Assembly (NCBI GenBank): GCA_028689145.1
Contig: JAQTWT010000001.1
Location: 395,821 to 459,820, forward strand
Direction of reading: 5' to 3'
Source of the DNA: Gallionella sp.
GTDB taxonomy: Bacteria > Pseudomonadota > Gammaproteobacteria > Burkholderiales > Gallionellaceae
Length of the DNA stretch: 64,000 nt
The stretch's first letter is position 1. Every line of letters starts with the position of its first letter. The notes under the pieces are model-generated. The model had not been told where the DNA came from. It did not search any database and saw only the letters and a list, made by a program, of their open reading frames with translations. Below, piece by piece: positions 28,531 to 38,263 of the stretch. A program made the translations under genes and the position numbers.

Positions 28531-28728
28531 TTATGCCTCGCACTTAACCAAATAGAACACTTTGTTGATCATACCGCGCACGCAGGGAGTATCTTCCAGT
28601 TGCACGGTATGGTTGATGCGACGCAGGCCCAAGCCGCGAATCGTTGCACGATGCGATTGCTTGGTGCCGATCAGGCCTTTAACCTGGGTCACTTTGATTG
28701 TCTTAGCGGCTGCTTTAGCTTTAGTCAT
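28531..28728 (-). CDS. rpmD: ribosomal protein L30
   Basis: A 65-residue protein with [20 protein letters not shown] and [17 protein letters not shown], the L30 core. The N-terminal Lys/Ala-rich extension is slightly longer than E. coli L30. Gene order rpsE-rpmD-rplO is conserved. Confidence 0.96.
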   Translation of the reverse strand: MTKAKAAAKTIKVTQVKGLIGTKQSHRATIRGLGLRRINHTVQLEDTPCVRGMINKVFYLVKCEA

Positions 28729-28731
28729 GTC

Positions 28732-29253
28732 TTACCCCAAAATCTCGTCAACGCTCTTGCCGCGCTTGGCTGCAATTTCGGACGGCGAATTCAATGCCTT
28801 CAAACCATTCAATGTCGCGCGCACCACGTTGTACGGGTTGCTTGAACCGATACACTTGGCCAACACATCACGCACTCCGACCGCCTCGAATACCGCACGC
28901 ATCGCGCCACCGGCGATAATACCGGTACCTTCGGAAGCCGGCTGCATCAGCACTTTTGCAGCGCCATGCTTGCCGATCACCGTGTGATGCAATGTGCCGT
29001 TCTTCAGACTTACTTTTGCCAGGTTACGGCGCGCCTCTTCCATCGCCTTTTGTACGGCAACCGGCACTTCCTTGGATTTACCCTTGCCCATCGCCACGCG
29101 GCCATCGCCATCGCCGACTACGGTCAAAGCGGCAAAGCCCATGATACGGCCACCCTTAACTACCTTGGTGACACGGTTAACGGAGATCATTTTTTCGATC
29201 ATGCCGTCATCGCGAGCTTCCTGTTGTTGCATTTTTCCTTGCGGCTTAGCCAT
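28732..29253 (-). CDS. rpsE: ribosomal protein S5
   Basis: A 173-residue 30S protein important for decoding accuracy. It has the double-stranded RNA-binding-like domain ([40 protein letters not shown]) and the C-terminal fold with [19 protein letters not shown]. It follows rplR. Confidence 0.97.
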   Translation of the reverse strand: MAKPQGKMQQQEARDDGMIEKMISVNRVTKVVKGGRIMGFAALTVVGDGDGRVAMGKGKSKEVPVAVQKAMEEARRNLAKVSLKNGTLHHTVIGKHGAAKVLMQPASEGTGIIAGGAMRAVFEAVGVRDVLAKCIGSSNPYNVVRATLNGLKALNSPSEIAAKRGKSVDEILG

Positions 29254-29266
29254 TACTCAACTCCAA

Positions 29267-29623
29267 TCAGAACTGTAGACCATGTTCGCGTGCGGCTTCA
29301 GCTAACGCCTTGACGCGACCATGATAGCGGTTGCCGGAACGGTCGAACGCAACCTGGGTGATGCCCGCGCTCTTCGCTTTTTCGGCGATACGCTTGCCAA
29401 CCAGAGTTGCAGCGGCCTTGTTACCGCCGTTCGCCAAATCCTTGCGGACATCTGCTTCGACACTGGACGCACTGGCCAGCACTTTGCTGCCACAAGCGGA
29501 AATCACCTGTGCATAAATGTGAAAATTAGTGCGGCTTATCGCCAAACGAACCGATTTCTTTTCAGCAATACGAGCACGGGTTTTGCGTGCTCTGCGCTGA
29601 CGCGCTTCTTTTTTGATCAACAT
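29267..29623 (-). CDS. rplR: ribosomal protein L18
   Basis: A 118-residue 5S rRNA-binding protein. Recognised by [17 protein letters not shown], the [16 protein letters not shown] segment and the terminal [19 protein letters not shown]. It lies between rplF and rpsE as expected. Confidence 0.97.
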   Translation of the reverse strand: MLIKKEARQRRARKTRARIAEKKSVRLAISRTNFHIYAQVISACGSKVLASASSVEADVRKDLANGGNKAAATLVGKRIAEKAKSAGITQVAFDRSGNRYHGRVKALAEAAREHGLQF

Positions 29624-29634
29624 ATCCGCCTCAA

Positions 29635-30168
29635 TTATTTCTTCTTGGTTTCTTTCAGGATCACCACTTCATCGCTGTAACGCACACCCTTGCCCTTGTA
29701 AGGCTCAGGTTCACGGAAAGCGCGAATTTCAGCAGCAACTTGCCCGACACGTTGCTTATCAACACCCTTCAGCACGATTTCGGTTTGCGTCGGTGTCTCA
29801 ACCTTGATACCCACCGGCATCTTGTAAGAGACCGGATGGGAAAAACCCAAAGTCAGGTTTAGCGTATCACCGGCAGCTTGTGCGCGATAACCCACACCAA
29901 CCAGAGTCAGTTTGCGCTCAAAACCCTTGCTCACACCGTGCACCATGTTAGCCAGCAACGCGCGGATTGTTCCGGACATCGCATCGGCCTGCGTGGACTC
30001 GTTTTGCGCTTTGCACAACAGGCTGTCACCTTCGCGCACCACACTCACTTCACCAGACAAAGCTTGCTTCAGGGTACCCAACGGCCCCTTGACTGATATT
30101 TCGCCTGTCGCCAGCGCGACTTCAACACCGCTAGGCAGAACGACAGGATTCTTGGCAACTCTGGACAT
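29635..30168 (-). CDS. rplF: ribosomal protein L6
   Basis: A 177-residue 50S protein with two related domains. It starts [17 protein letters not shown] and ends with [19 protein letters not shown], a hallmark of L6. Confidence 0.98.
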   Translation of the reverse strand: MSRVAKNPVVLPSGVEVALATGEISVKGPLGTLKQALSGEVSVVREGDSLLCKAQNESTQADAMSGTIRALLANMVHGVSKGFERKLTLVGVGYRAQAAGDTLNLTLGFSHPVSYKMPVGIKVETPTQTEIVLKGVDKQRVGQVAAEIRAFREPEPYKGKGVRYSDEVVILKETKKK

Positions 30169-30178
30169 ATTTACCTCG

Positions 30179-30577
30179 CTACGCTACAACGCACAGCACT
30201 TCACCGCCAATACCATTGGCGCGCGCTTTGCGGTCGGTCATCAAACCTTTGGAAGTGGAAACGATCGCAATACCCAAACCGTTCATCACCTTGGGAATAT
30301 CTTCGGATCCCTTGTAAATGCGCAGGCCCGGACGGCTGATACGCTGAATCTTTTCGATCACCGGACGACCACTGTAATACTTCAGGCCGATTTCCAACGT
30401 GGCTTTGCCGCCGTCAGCCTTGATGACACTGAAGCCATCAACATAACCTTCGTCCTTCAACACCTCAGCAATTGCCACCTTCAGCTTCGAAGAAGGCATA
30501 ACCACTGTGACTTTTTCCGCTAACTGCGCATTGCGGATGCGTGTCAGCATGTCGGAGATTGGATCACTCATACTCAT
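30179..30577 (-). CDS. rpsH: ribosomal protein S8
   Basis: A 132-residue 16S rRNA-binding protein, starting [18 protein letters not shown] and ending [20 protein letters not shown]. The frame stays open to 30682, but that part is antisense-like noise through rpsN. The ATG at 30577 is preceded by TAGGAGA and gives the normal length. In E. coli S8 represses the spc operon. Confidence 0.97.
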   Translation of the reverse strand: MSMSDPISDMLTRIRNAQLAEKVTVVMPSSKLKVAIAEVLKDEGYVDGFSVIKADGGKATLEIGLKYYSGRPVIEKIQRISRPGLRIYKGSEDIPKVMNGLGIAIVSTSKGLMTDRKARANGIGGEVLCVVA

Positions 30578-30587
30578 ATAATTTCTC

Positions 30588-30893
30588 CTACCAGCTGGCC
30601 TTGACGATACCGGGTATTTCACCGCGCATCGCGAATTCACGAATCTTGATACGCCCCAAACCGAACTTCCTGAACGTGCCACGTGGGCGGCCGGTCAATG
30701 CACAACGGTTGCGCAGGCGAACCGGGCTTGCGTCGCGCGGCAGCGCTTGCAGCTTCAAACGCGCAGCTGCACGCTCTTCATCGCTGAGCTTTACGTTGGT
30801 GATCGTTGCGATCAGATCCGCACGCTTGGCCGCAAACTTCTTTACGGTGTCGCGGCGTTTTTGCTCGCGGTTAATCAATGCCATCTTAGCCAT
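30588..30893 (-). CDS. rpsN: ribosomal protein S14
   Basis: A 101-residue protein of the long, zinc-free (C-) form: the CxxC pairs are absent and the tail reads [19 protein letters not shown]. By contrast S4 and L36 here keep their zinc cysteines. Confidence 0.97.
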   Translation of the reverse strand: MAKMALINREQKRRDTVKKFAAKRADLIATITNVKLSDEERAAARLKLQALPRDASPVRLRNRCALTGRPRGTFRKFGLGRIKIREFAMRGEIPGIVKASW

Positions 30894-30903
30894 TAGTTAG
30901 TCC

Positions 30904-31443
30904 TCATTTCTTTAATGGGAGTTTGAATGCCAACAGAAGTGCCTTGGCTTCTTCATCTGTCTTCGCGGAGGTGGTGATGGTGATGTTCATACCACGCAAC
31001 GCATCAATCTTTTCGTACTCGATTTCCGGGAAAATGATCTGTTCCTTGACGCCCATGTTGTAGTTACCACGACCATCGAAAGACTTACCGGAAATACCGC
31101 GAAAATCGCGGATACGCGGAATCGCGACAGAGATCAGGCGATCCAAAAATTCATACATTCGCTCTTTGCGCAAAGTCACCTTGCAGCCGACCGGATAACC
31201 TTCGCGAATCTTGAAGCCTGCAATTGATTTTTTGGACATCGTGACTACCGGCTTCTGACCGGCAATCTTCTGCATATCGCCAACCGCAAAATCCATCACC
31301 TTCTTGTCAGCCACCGCTTCACCGACACCCATATTCAGGGTGATTTTCTCGATGCGCGGCACTTCCATGACGGATTTGTAGCCAAATTGCTTCATCAGGT
31401 CTTTGGCGACCTTGTCTTTGTAAAACTCATACAAACGAGCCAT
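30904..31443 (-). CDS. rplE: ribosomal protein L5
   Basis: A 179-residue 5S rRNA-binding protein of the central protuberance. It contains NPLIKE-type core replaced here by [17 protein letters not shown], plus [20 protein letters not shown] and [19 protein letters not shown]. It follows rplX. Confidence 0.98.
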   Translation of the reverse strand: MARLYEFYKDKVAKDLMKQFGYKSVMEVPRIEKITLNMGVGEAVADKKVMDFAVGDMQKIAGQKPVVTMSKKSIAGFKIREGYPVGCKVTLRKERMYEFLDRLISVAIPRIRDFRGISGKSFDGRGNYNMGVKEQIIFPEIEYEKIDALRGMNITITTSAKTDEEAKALLLAFKLPLKK

Positions 31444-31455
31444 GCCTTATACCCC

Positions 31456-31770
31456 TTAAGCGTCAATCACTTCGCCGCTGGACTTGAACACGCGAACATT
31501 GCGTCCATCTTCCAGCGTTTTAATACCGACCCGGTCACCCTTCTTGGCAGCCGCGTTATAGATCGCTACATTCGAAATATGAATGGGCAATTCCTTTTCC
31601 ACGATTCCGCCGGTCAAACCCTTGGTCGGGTTGGGCTTCTGGTGCTTTTTAACTTTATTGATGCCGCTCACCAGCAGGTATTCACCCAGCACACGCAGCA
31701 CATTGCCGCGACTACCTTTGTCTTTACCTGCGATTACGATAACGTCATCGTTTTTCTTGATCTTGCGCAT
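31456..31770 (-). CDS. rplX: ribosomal protein L24
   Basis: A 104-residue assembly-initiator protein with a KOW motif at the N-terminus ([20 protein letters not shown]) and [20 protein letters not shown]. It is second gene of the local operon. Confidence 0.97.
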   Translation of the reverse strand: MRKIKKNDDVIVIAGKDKGSRGNVLRVLGEYLLVSGINKVKKHQKPNPTKGLTGGIVEKELPIHISNVAIYNAAAKKGDRVGIKTLEDGRNVRVFKSSGEVIDA

Positions 31771-31798
31771 GATTTTCCTCGACTCGATCCGTTGCCGC

Positions 31799-32167
31799 TT
31801 ACAGCACTTCAGGTGCCAGCGAAACGATCTTCATGAATTTCTCGGTACGCAATTCGCGCGTCACCGGCCCGAAGATGCGCGTGCCGATCGGCTCCAACTT
31901 GGCATTCAACAATACTGCCGCATTGCCATCGAATTTAACCAGAGAACCATCGGAGCGACGTACGCCCTTGGCAGTGCGCACCACAACGGCGTTGTACACT
32001 TCGCCCTTTTTTACGCGGCCGCGCGGAGCTGCATCACGGATACTGACCTTGATGACATCACCGACAGAAGCGTAACGGCGTCTGGAACCACCCAATACCT
32101 TAATGCACATCACAGAGCGTGCGCCAGTATTGTCAGCCACATCCAAAACAGACTGCATTTGTATCAT
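31799..32167 (-). CDS. rplN: ribosomal protein L14
   Basis: A 122-residue 50S protein beginning [20 protein letters not shown] and containing [20 protein letters not shown]. It is the first gene of the local ribosomal block. In most Betaproteobacteria rpsQ would lie directly upstream; here a leader with a promoter and then tolC are found instead. Confidence 0.98.
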   Translation of the reverse strand: MIQMQSVLDVADNTGARSVMCIKVLGGSRRRYASVGDVIKVSIRDAAPRGRVKKGEVYNAVVVRTAKGVRRSDGSLVKFDGNAAVLLNAKLEPIGTRIFGPVTRELRTEKFMKIVSLAPEVL

Positions 32168-32266
32168 TATTTAATCTCCAACTTTTTCCGCTTACGGCGG
32201 CCAGTTTTGGAACCCGTTCGGGTCAGGTCGCCGCGAGCGGCGGGTAAACTATCTTTATCCGGCATT

Positions 32267-32312
32267 CCCCCGAAAGGGACGTAACGACCGCTGTTCATTC
32301 CCCTTTCGGGGC
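32267..32312 (-). promoter_or_regulatory. hairpin in the rplN operon leader
   Basis: Perfect 11-bp arms CCCCGAAAGGG (32268-32278) and CCCTTTCGGGG (32301-32311) fall within the roughly 175-base untranslated leader between the predicted promoter and rplN. Function unknown; it could be an attenuation or protein-binding structure, or a former intergenic repeat. Confidence 0.5.
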
Positions 32313-32348
32313 AGAATCAAACGAGGGCCGCCTGCAACGGAGCCGCGC

Positions 32349-32376
32349 ATTATATGCAAATTTGAAAAAGAAGCAA
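32349..32376 (-). promoter_or_regulatory. predicted sigma-70 promoter of the rplN-rplQ operon
   Basis: On the minus strand TTGCTT (-35, 32371-32376) and a perfect TATAAT (-10, 32349-32354) are separated by 16 bases. The start point would be near 32342, giving a leader of about 175 bases before rplN. Confidence 0.7.
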
Positions 32377-32391
32377 GCGAAAATGAAAAAA

Positions 32392-33720
32392 TCAGTAAAG
32401 CGCCTGATTTACCCTGATGAGACTGTCCTCGCCCAGCATACCAACCGAGGCTTTCAGACGCAGCTGACTGACGAGATAGCTGTATTGGGCTTGAAATAAA
32501 TCGCGGCGGGTCGAATAAAGTTGTTGCTGGGCATTCAACACATCAAGATTGGTACGCACCCCCACCTCCTGCCCAAGCTTACTTGCTTCCAGTACACTCT
32601 CGCTGGAAGTAAGCGCCTGCTGCAACGCCTTGACCTGTGCGATACCGCTCACCACACCGAGGTAAGCCTGACGGGTTTGCAGGGCCACGCTGCGGCGGGT
32701 GTTCTCCAGCTCTTGCCTGGCGCGCTCGAGGTTGGCCGACGCTTCACGCCATTTTGAATTGACCGCACCACCCTGAAATAGCGGCATATTAATCTGCACA
32801 CCGACACTCTTATTGGAACTGTCGCTGCCCACACCGAAACTACCGCCGTTGGATTGATTGTTGGAATAATTGGCTACCAGATCAACCGTCGGGTAATGCC
32901 CGCCGCGGTTGCGCGCCACTTCTTTTTCGGCAATCTCGGCACTAGCCTGCGCAATGGACAACAGCGGATTATTCAACTGCGCATTGTCCACCCACTTTTC
33001 CATGTCGGCCGGTTGCGGGCTCTCCAACTTGAATTCTTTGCCAAGGTGGCGCAAATCTTTTGGCATCGTGTTGATCAATTGCTGCAAGGAGCGCCGTTTA
33101 ATTTCCAGATTGTTTTGCGCGGCAATTTCCTGCGCGCTGGTCAGGTCGTAACGCGCCTGAGCTTCATGGGTGTCAGTAATGGTGGCACTACCCACCTCGA
33201 AGTTGCGCTTGGCCTGCTCCAGTTGCTCTGAAATCGCGGTTTTCTGCGCCTCGGCGAGTTGCACGCTGTCTTGGGCGATCAGCACATCGAAGTAAGCTTG
33301 CGCGACGCGCACGATCAGATCCTGCTCGGCAACCTTGAATTGCGCATCGCTTTGCACGACCTGCAGCTCGGATTCGGTGTAAGCCAGCCAGTTTTGCTGG
33401 CGAAACAGCGGCTGCGTCAGGTTTACCCCGTAACCGTGGCTGTTATATCTGCTTTGTCCGCCGGGCAGAATGGTCGCACCGAGATAACGGGTAGTGGTGT
33501 CATTGAATGTGCTGTTCGCACTGAGACTAACGTTGGGCATCAGCAGGGAACGGCCTTGCGGCAGCTTTTCCTGACCGGCTTGCTGTGCGGCGCGCGCCGA
33601 CGCAAATACCGGATCGTTGGCTTGCGCGGCGCGAAAGGTGTCCAACAAATCGGCAGCCTGTGCCTGACTACCGATGCCGATCGATACTGTCAGGAAAAAC
33701 GGTAATAGTTTTAGTTTCAT
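32392..33720 (-). CDS. tolC: TolC-family outer-membrane efflux channel
   Basis: A 442-residue protein with a signal peptide (MKLKLLPFFLTVSIGIGSQAQA) and the two OEP repeats of the TolC fold. Examples are ANDPVFASARAAQQAGQEKL, QQNWLAYTESELQVVQSDAQF, and GVRTNLDVLNAQQQLYSTRRDLFQAQYSYL (residues about 390-419). Three copies form an outer-membrane beta barrel with a periplasmic tunnel, serving RND or ABC pumps and type I secretion. The frame reaches 33741; the ATG at 33720 begins the signal peptide cleanly. It follows a pcm-like gene on the same strand. A palindromic operator at 33742-33761, shared with the RND operon at 53.2 kb, lies directly upstream. Confidence 0.9.
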   Translation of the reverse strand: MKLKLLPFFLTVSIGIGSQAQAADLLDTFRAAQANDPVFASARAAQQAGQEKLPQGRSLLMPNVSLSANSTFNDTTTRYLGATILPGGQSRYNSHGYGVNLTQPLFRQQNWLAYTESELQVVQSDAQFKVAEQDLIVRVAQAYFDVLIAQDSVQLAEAQKTAISEQLEQAKRNFEVGSATITDTHEAQARYDLTSAQEIAAQNNLEIKRRSLQQLINTMPKDLRHLGKEFKLESPQPADMEKWVDNAQLNNPLLSIAQASAEIAEKEVARNRGGHYPTVDLVANYSNNQSNGGSFGVGSDSSNKSVGVQINMPLFQGGAVNSKWREASANLERARQELENTRRSVALQTRQAYLGVVSGIAQVKALQQALTSSESVLEASKLGQEVGVRTNLDVLNAQQQLYSTRRDLFQAQYSYLVSQLRLKASVGMLGEDSLIRVNQALY

Positions 33721-33741
33721 CAGGTTTTTTTGCGCAACCAT

Positions 33742-33761
33742 ATATTAGATATTGCTAATAT
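33742..33761. promoter_or_regulatory. palindromic operator ATATTAG-N6-CTAATAT upstream of tolC
   Basis: The sequence ATATTAG, six bases, CTAATAT lies 22 bases before the tolC start codon. The same two half-sites with the same spacing lie at 53181-53200 over the promoter of the RND operon next to an ArsR-family regulator gene. Confidence 0.75.
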
Positions 33762-33801
33762 TACAACCTGCCGCCGATTTGCGCAATCCCGACCTGCTAC
33801 A

Positions 33802-34458
33802 TCAGAACACGAATCGCTTGGGTTGTTCCGCATTCCGCAGCGGCTCAACGCAGGTTTCCATGATATTGACCGTTTCAAACGTATCGGGCGCGACGCGGGT
33901 GATCAGCTTCGCTTCCATCAGCGGTGCATCTCCCACGATGGCGAACAAACGTCCGCCGATGTTCAGGCTGTTCTGGAACACTTCGGGCAATACCGGTGTC
34001 GAACCGGTCAGCACAATGGCATCGTAAGTTGCACCGTTGCCCCAGCCATGCGCTGCATCACCTGTTTCCAGGGTAATGTTGTCGCTGCGATGAGCAGCCA
34101 GAATCTGTCTGGCGATAGCGCTCAACTCCGGCACGATCTCCACCGAAGTAACATGAGCCGCCAGCGCGGATAACAGCGCGGTCAAAAAACCGCTGCCGGT
34201 ACCCACCTCCAGCACCCTGTCGGTACGGGTGAGATGCAACTCCTGCAATGCGCGCGCTTCCAGTTTTGGCAGCCACATTTTGGCTCCGTGACCCAGCGGG
34301 ATTTCCAAGTCGGCAAAGGCCAGCTCTTTCTTGTCCGCGGGCACAAAAAGCTCGCGGCGTATATGTGCGAGCAATTCCAGAATCCGCACCTCCAGCACAT
34401 CGCACGGGCGAATTTGTTGCTCTATCATGTTGAAACGCGCTTGTTCCATATTTAGCAT
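33802..34458 (-). CDS. protein-L-isoaspartate O-methyltransferase family protein
   Basis: A 218-residue SAM-dependent methyltransferase of the PCMT family, which repairs isoaspartyl residues in aged proteins. The N-terminal helices (MLNMEQARFNMIEQQIRP) are followed by RELFVPADKKELAFAD, the SAM-binding RVLEVGTGSGFLTALL and the terminal strand region. The N-terminus is of the short form often found beside tolC in Betaproteobacteria. Activity on isoaspartate is not proven for that subgroup. A strong AGGAG precedes the ATG. It lies 81 bases upstream of tolC with an operator in the gap. Confidence 0.78.
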   Translation of the reverse strand: MLNMEQARFNMIEQQIRPCDVLEVRILELLAHIRRELFVPADKKELAFADLEIPLGHGAKMWLPKLEARALQELHLTRTDRVLEVGTGSGFLTALLSALAAHVTSVEIVPELSAIARQILAAHRSDNITLETGDAAHGWGNGATYDAIVLTGSTPVLPEVFQNSLNIGGRLFAIVGDAPLMEAKLITRVAPDTFETVNIMETCVEPLRNAEQPKRFVF

Positions 34459-34543
34459 CCCCTCTCCTGAATCGTTGCCCTATTATTATCGTTACGGCCC
34501 AGCCGTATATTTTCGTCCAGTATAACAACACCCACAGACCCGC

Positions 34544-35215
34544 TCAATCGCTGCTCGCGATCAGCTTGGCCAGCCAAATCTCGATATCTCGCACTTCCTC
34601 CTCGCACAGCGAGTGCGGCATCGCGTACTCATGCCATTCCAGCGCATAGCCAAATTCCAGCAATTTATCCCGTGAAGCCGCCCCCAGCATATAAGGCACC
34701 ACCGGGTCACTGCGGCCGTGCGCCATGAAGATCGGCGTTTGCAGGGCGCTAGCGGAGACTTCCCCGGGCGCCATATCCGCCAGCGGCAAATAAGTGGAGA
34801 GCGCCAGCACACCTCCCAGCGCAACGTTCCGATGCAACACAGTATGCAGCACGATCGCTCCGCCCTGCGAAAATCCCGCCAGAAAGATATTGCACGGAGC
34901 GATGCCGCGCGCCACTTCCTGCGCGATCAACGCCTCAATGGATGCCTGCGAGTCGCGGATTCCTTTTTCATCCTGTTGTGCCCCGATATCGGCAAGGGCG
35001 ATGTCATACCACGCGCGCATTACAAACCCGCCGTTGATGGTAACCGGACGCTGCGGCGCATGCGGAAAAATATAACGCATCGGGGCAGGCAGCTTCAGCT
35101 CGTCAACCATGGACACAAAATCATGCCCGTCCGCACCCAAGCCGTGCAGCCAGATAATGCAATGCTGCGGCTGCATGCCGGATTCGAGCATGATGTGGGG
35201 AAGAATCGCGGTCAT
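34544..35215 (-). CDS. alpha/beta-hydrolase, carboxylesterase/phospholipase family
   Basis: A 223-residue cytosolic serine hydrolase of the dimeric carboxylesterase (EstB/YpfH) type. Visible are the oxyanion-hole LHGLGADGHDF, the YIFPHAPQRPVTINGG block, the nucleophile elbow GFSQGGA, the Asp region AHGRSDPVVPY and the catalytic His in MPHSLCEEE. It should cleave short acyl esters; the natural substrate is unknown. It precedes the pcm-like gene by 85 bases on the same strand. Confidence 0.85.
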   Translation of the reverse strand: MTAILPHIMLESGMQPQHCIIWLHGLGADGHDFVSMVDELKLPAPMRYIFPHAPQRPVTINGGFVMRAWYDIALADIGAQQDEKGIRDSQASIEALIAQEVARGIAPCNIFLAGFSQGGAIVLHTVLHRNVALGGVLALSTYLPLADMAPGEVSASALQTPIFMAHGRSDPVVPYMLGAASRDKLLEFGYALEWHEYAMPHSLCEEEVRDIEIWLAKLIASSD

Positions 35216-35399
35216 ATTCGTCGTTATCTGTTGGCAGATTTAAAAATCATCGGTAGCGTACGGGGTATCAGCTCCCCACACACCGCCGGGAACGATACCA
35301 GATTTCCGCACTGAAGAAAGCGGGTTTATTGCAAGCCGTCCGTAAGGCGCGGATGGACTGCACCGGCAAAAACCGCTATGCTGCGCGACTTCACAAAAT

Positions 35400-35476
35400 G
35401 CGCTCGTAGCTCAGCTGGATAGAGTATTGGTTTCCGAAGCCAAGGGTCGTGGGTTCGACTCCCGCCGAGCGCGCCA
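35400..35476 (+). tRNA. tRNA-Arg (anticodon CCG)
   Basis: A 77-base cloverleaf: acceptor GCGCTCG/CGAGCGC, D arm GCTC/GAGT, anticodon stem TTGGT/GCCAA around loop TTCCGAA (anticodon CCG, reading CGG), T arm GTGGG/CCCGC with TTCGACT, discriminator G and an encoded CCA end. Confidence 0.95.
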
Positions 35477-35668
35477 AATTAAGGTGCGGCAATTCAAATT
35501 TACCCGACATAAAACTGCCGGATTATTCTGCCCAATAAGCGCCAGACAATCTTGAATTCCGCTGTTCATACGCCGCACCCGCCACAGCCGATAACGGCAC
35601 GAACACGTACCCGCCCCCCACAGCCCAACCCCATACTCTTTTTCATTGCCCGCTCATAACATTGCCTG

Positions 35669-36388
35669 TTATCCGCGCATAATATTTTTGTAGCGCTGGT
35701 GCAAAATTTTCACCCGCTGCACATACACCCGCGTCTCCGCATACGGCGGCACTCCGGCGTATTTTTGCACAGCCTCCGGGCCGGCGTTGTAGGCTGCAGC
35801 CGCCAAGGCAACATCGTTATTGAATTTTGCCAAAAGACCGGCAAGATACTGCGCACCACCACGAATGTTGTGGCTTGGAATACGGGCATCCGCCACGCCG
35901 AGCATACGCGCAGTGCCGGGCATCAACTGCATCAAACCAACCGCCCCCTTGGGAGAACGTGCCCGCGCATTAAAGCCGGATTCCGCGTGGATCACCGCCC
36001 GCACCAATGCCGGATCAAGATCAAACTGGCGCGCGGCAAAATCGATCTCCTCCCCGTATTTATCAGGATGCAACTGGATCGAATGCCAATCGATGTTGGA
36101 GGTGACATTACACGCATAGCAAGAAGGACGGTAGACAATATAACTCACCTTGTTTGGACGAACATCAGAAAACGAGGTGGTACCGTTTTTCAAATACTTG
36201 TAGATTTTGGTTGCTGACTTACCGGTGTCGGCGTAATCCATATTGCCGCTCCCGGGAGCGGCAATGGCGGCAGGGCATGCGGCGACGAACAGCCACAGTA
36301 AAACGGGCATTGCAAACTCTGACGGCGCGCGCCATCCAATGCGACGGCACAAATGATCACGGCAGTTCATATGGGCGAAGCTATTCAT
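35669..36388 (-). CDS. lytic transglycosylase, SLT domain
   Basis: A 239-residue exported murein hydrolase. A hydrophobic signal segment (AMPVLLWLFVAACPAAIAA) lies at residues about 26-44. Either the full-length start or the internal ATG at 36310 could be right. Two cysteines (RPSCYACNV) precede the catalytic domain. The SLT core shows the catalytic Glu in VIHAESGFNARARSPKGAVG, LMQLMPGTARMLGV, and AAAYNAGPEAVQKY. It cleaves peptidoglycan glycan strands with formation of 1,6-anhydroMurNAc, which the AmgK/MurU pathway encoded nearby could recycle. Confidence 0.87.
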   Translation of the reverse strand: MNSFAHMNCRDHLCRRIGWRAPSEFAMPVLLWLFVAACPAAIAAPGSGNMDYADTGKSATKIYKYLKNGTTSFSDVRPNKVSYIVYRPSCYACNVTSNIDWHSIQLHPDKYGEEIDFAARQFDLDPALVRAVIHAESGFNARARSPKGAVGLMQLMPGTARMLGVADARIPSHNIRGGAQYLAGLLAKFNNDVALAAAAYNAGPEAVQKYAGVPPYAETRVYVQRVKILHQRYKNIMRG

Positions 36389-36536
36389 TTTAAGCGCTCA
36401 TGGCAATGCGTAGTGCGGCAGATAGGATTTTACCTCACGCACGGTCGATACATGCTCGCATGCAGAAAAAGAAAACGCAGCGGTTTCACGACAACATTTG
36501 CTGCGGACAGTTTTTCAAGCACTCATTCCGAAAAAC

Positions 36537-37340
36537 TCAACCCAGAATATTGCTGATCCTGTCATGCAAACCGAGAACAACTTCAAACAGGATCAGCACG
36601 ATCACGTACCACTCGAGCTTATGCAGCTGCTTGTTGTCCCACACGTCGGCTAAAGTTTGCGCCGTATCCGAGATCAACCCCAATTTTCGATCCAGTACCG
36701 ACTGCCGTTCTTTCAGTTCGAACTCATCCTCCATGCTGGCATACAACCCTTCCAGATGCGGAAAATCCCACAGTGTTTCCGGTTTGTCCCCGATCTCGGC
36801 GCGCCCCACCATACGGTGCTCAATCAGCAGCATGTTACCGATCTTGGACAGCAGTTTTTTGGAACCTCCGCTCACCTTGCCATATACGGCAAGTTCTTGT
36901 GCAAACGGCTCGATTTTATCGAATTCACCGGCAACTTTTTTTTCATACAGCGTCAGCATCAGATGCTTGCTCAATGCATCCGCGATAACTTGCAATTTCT
37001 CCAGCGAGATATCGTCCAGCGAGACAGCGCCGCTTTGCACCCCGACGCTTTTCCTGCCGCTATGCACCTCCATCTCCTCGACTTCGGGGGCGGCATAAGC
37101 ATTAGTCATCAGCGGGGTAAGCGAATCAACAAATTTGGCTTCATTCGCGCTCTGCACGCCAAACATCACCACCACGCCGTAGCGAAACAATACCGCGATT
37201 CCGCCGTCGTTATCCACTTCCAGCGTTAACGGCGTAGTCGCCAGGCAATCGGCAATCTTGAACGCCTTCAAGTCCAGCCGGTCTGCCAACAGCAATGCAT
37301 GCACCTTCAAGTCCTGACGGCTATTTAGCTTTAGTTCCAT
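36537..37340 (-). CDS. RMD1/YagE (DUF155) family membrane protein
   Basis: A 267-residue protein of the DUF155 family, related to yeast Rmd1 and Sif2. A globular N-terminal part includes GGIAVLFRYGVVVMFGVQ. A helical part with SLEKLQVIADALSKHLMLT and RMVGRAEIGDKPETLWD follows. It ends in a C-terminal membrane helix (EWYVIVLILFEVVLGLHDRI). Bacterial function is unknown. The gene stands alone between the transglycosylase and rsmA genes on the minus strand. Confidence 0.75.
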   Translation of the reverse strand: MELKLNSRQDLKVHALLLADRLDLKAFKIADCLATTPLTLEVDNDGGIAVLFRYGVVVMFGVQSANEAKFVDSLTPLMTNAYAAPEVEEMEVHSGRKSVGVQSGAVSLDDISLEKLQVIADALSKHLMLTLYEKKVAGEFDKIEPFAQELAVYGKVSGGSKKLLSKIGNMLLIEHRMVGRAEIGDKPETLWDFPHLEGLYASMEDEFELKERQSVLDRKLGLISDTAQTLADVWDNKQLHKLEWYVIVLILFEVVLGLHDRISNILG

Positions 37341-37409
37341 ATCATGGTCATCGTAGTGAGCTTCGTTTTTGCGCCGCTCGCGGGTGGATTTAATGCTACC
37401 AGCTTTTCC

Positions 37410-38201
37410 TTATATTGAGCGACCGTTACCACTCAAGTGATTAGCGATCTTGATAAACTCTGCCACGCCAAGATTTTCCGCGCGCAGTTGTGCATCTATA
37501 CCAAGCAGCATGAAATCGGCTTCCGCCAAGTGGCTGCGCAGGGTATTGCGCAGGGTCTTGCGGCGTTGCCCGAACGCCGCACCGACAATCGCGGCAAACA
37601 GTTTCTCGTCACGCACTCTAATCTCGCCGGCAGGCAGCGGGATCATACGCACGATGGCAGAATGCACCTTGGGCGCGGGGCGGAAAGATTCCGGCGGCAC
37701 ATCGAGCAGTTTTTCCATGGCAAAGCGGTATTGCAGCATCACCGACAGTCTCCCGTATTCGGGCGTGGAATGCGCGGCGACCATGCGTTCGACCACTTCG
37801 TTTTGCAGCATGAAATGCATGTCGCGGATGCGCCCTGCATACGCTGCGAAGTGAAACAGCAGCGGCGAGGAAATGTTGTAGGGCAGATTGCCGACGATGC
37901 GCAACGGGGCGGGCAGTCTCGCAATATCAAACTCCAGCGCATCTCCGGCGTGGATGGTCAGCTTCACGCCGGGGGCATCCTGCGGGTAGTCGTGACCCAG
38001 TCTGGCGATGATGTCGCGGTCGATCTCCACCACGTGCAGATGGTTCAAGCGCTTCAGCAACGGGCGCGTCAGCGCACCCAGACCCGGACCAATCTCCACC
38101 ATATTATCGTCCGGCTCGGGACGAATCGCGGCGACGATATCGGCGATGATCCGTTCATCGACGAGAAAATTCTGGCCGAATCTTTTCTTGGCTTTATGCA
38201 C
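37410..38201 (-). CDS. rsmA: 16S rRNA dimethyladenosine transferase
   Basis: A 263-residue KsgA-type methyltransferase that dimethylates A1518 and A1519 of 16S rRNA late in 30S assembly. Motifs are [13 protein letters not shown] at the N-terminus, the SAM site [12 protein letters not shown], and the catalytic [12 protein letters not shown]. It is the last gene of lptD-surA-pdxA-rsmA, a conserved proteobacterial operon. A palindromic repeat separates it from pdxA. Confidence 0.95.
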   Translation of the reverse strand: MHKAKKRFGQNFLVDERIIADIVAAIRPEPDDNMVEIGPGLGALTRPLLKRLNHLHVVEIDRDIIARLGHDYPQDAPGVKLTIHAGDALEFDIARLPAPLRIVGNLPYNISSPLLFHFAAYAGRIRDMHFMLQNEVVERMVAAHSTPEYGRLSVMLQYRFAMEKLLDVPPESFRPAPKVHSAIVRMIPLPAGEIRVRDEKLFAAIVGAAFGQRRKTLRNTLRSHLAEADFMLLGIDAQLRAENLGVAEFIKIANHLSGNGRSI

Positions 38202-38243
38202 GATTTATTCCATGAGGTTTGCGGTGTTGGGATAAGCAACCAA

Positions 38244-38263
38244 GGGCGCGATAAATCGCGCCC
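38244..38263. repeat. REP-like palindrome at the pdxA stop codon
   Basis: A near-perfect palindrome GGGCGCGAT-AA-ATCGCGCCC directly follows pdxA. On the minus strand it reads TAGGGGCGCGATTTATCGCGCC, and its TAG is the pdxA stop codon (38264-38266). The same arrangement ends infA. Confidence 0.78.

Noticed and set aside
35400..35668. tRNA-Arg as an integration site for a genomic island
   Set aside because: No integrase gene and no direct repeat of the tRNA 3' end is seen within the window; flanking genes are housekeeping.
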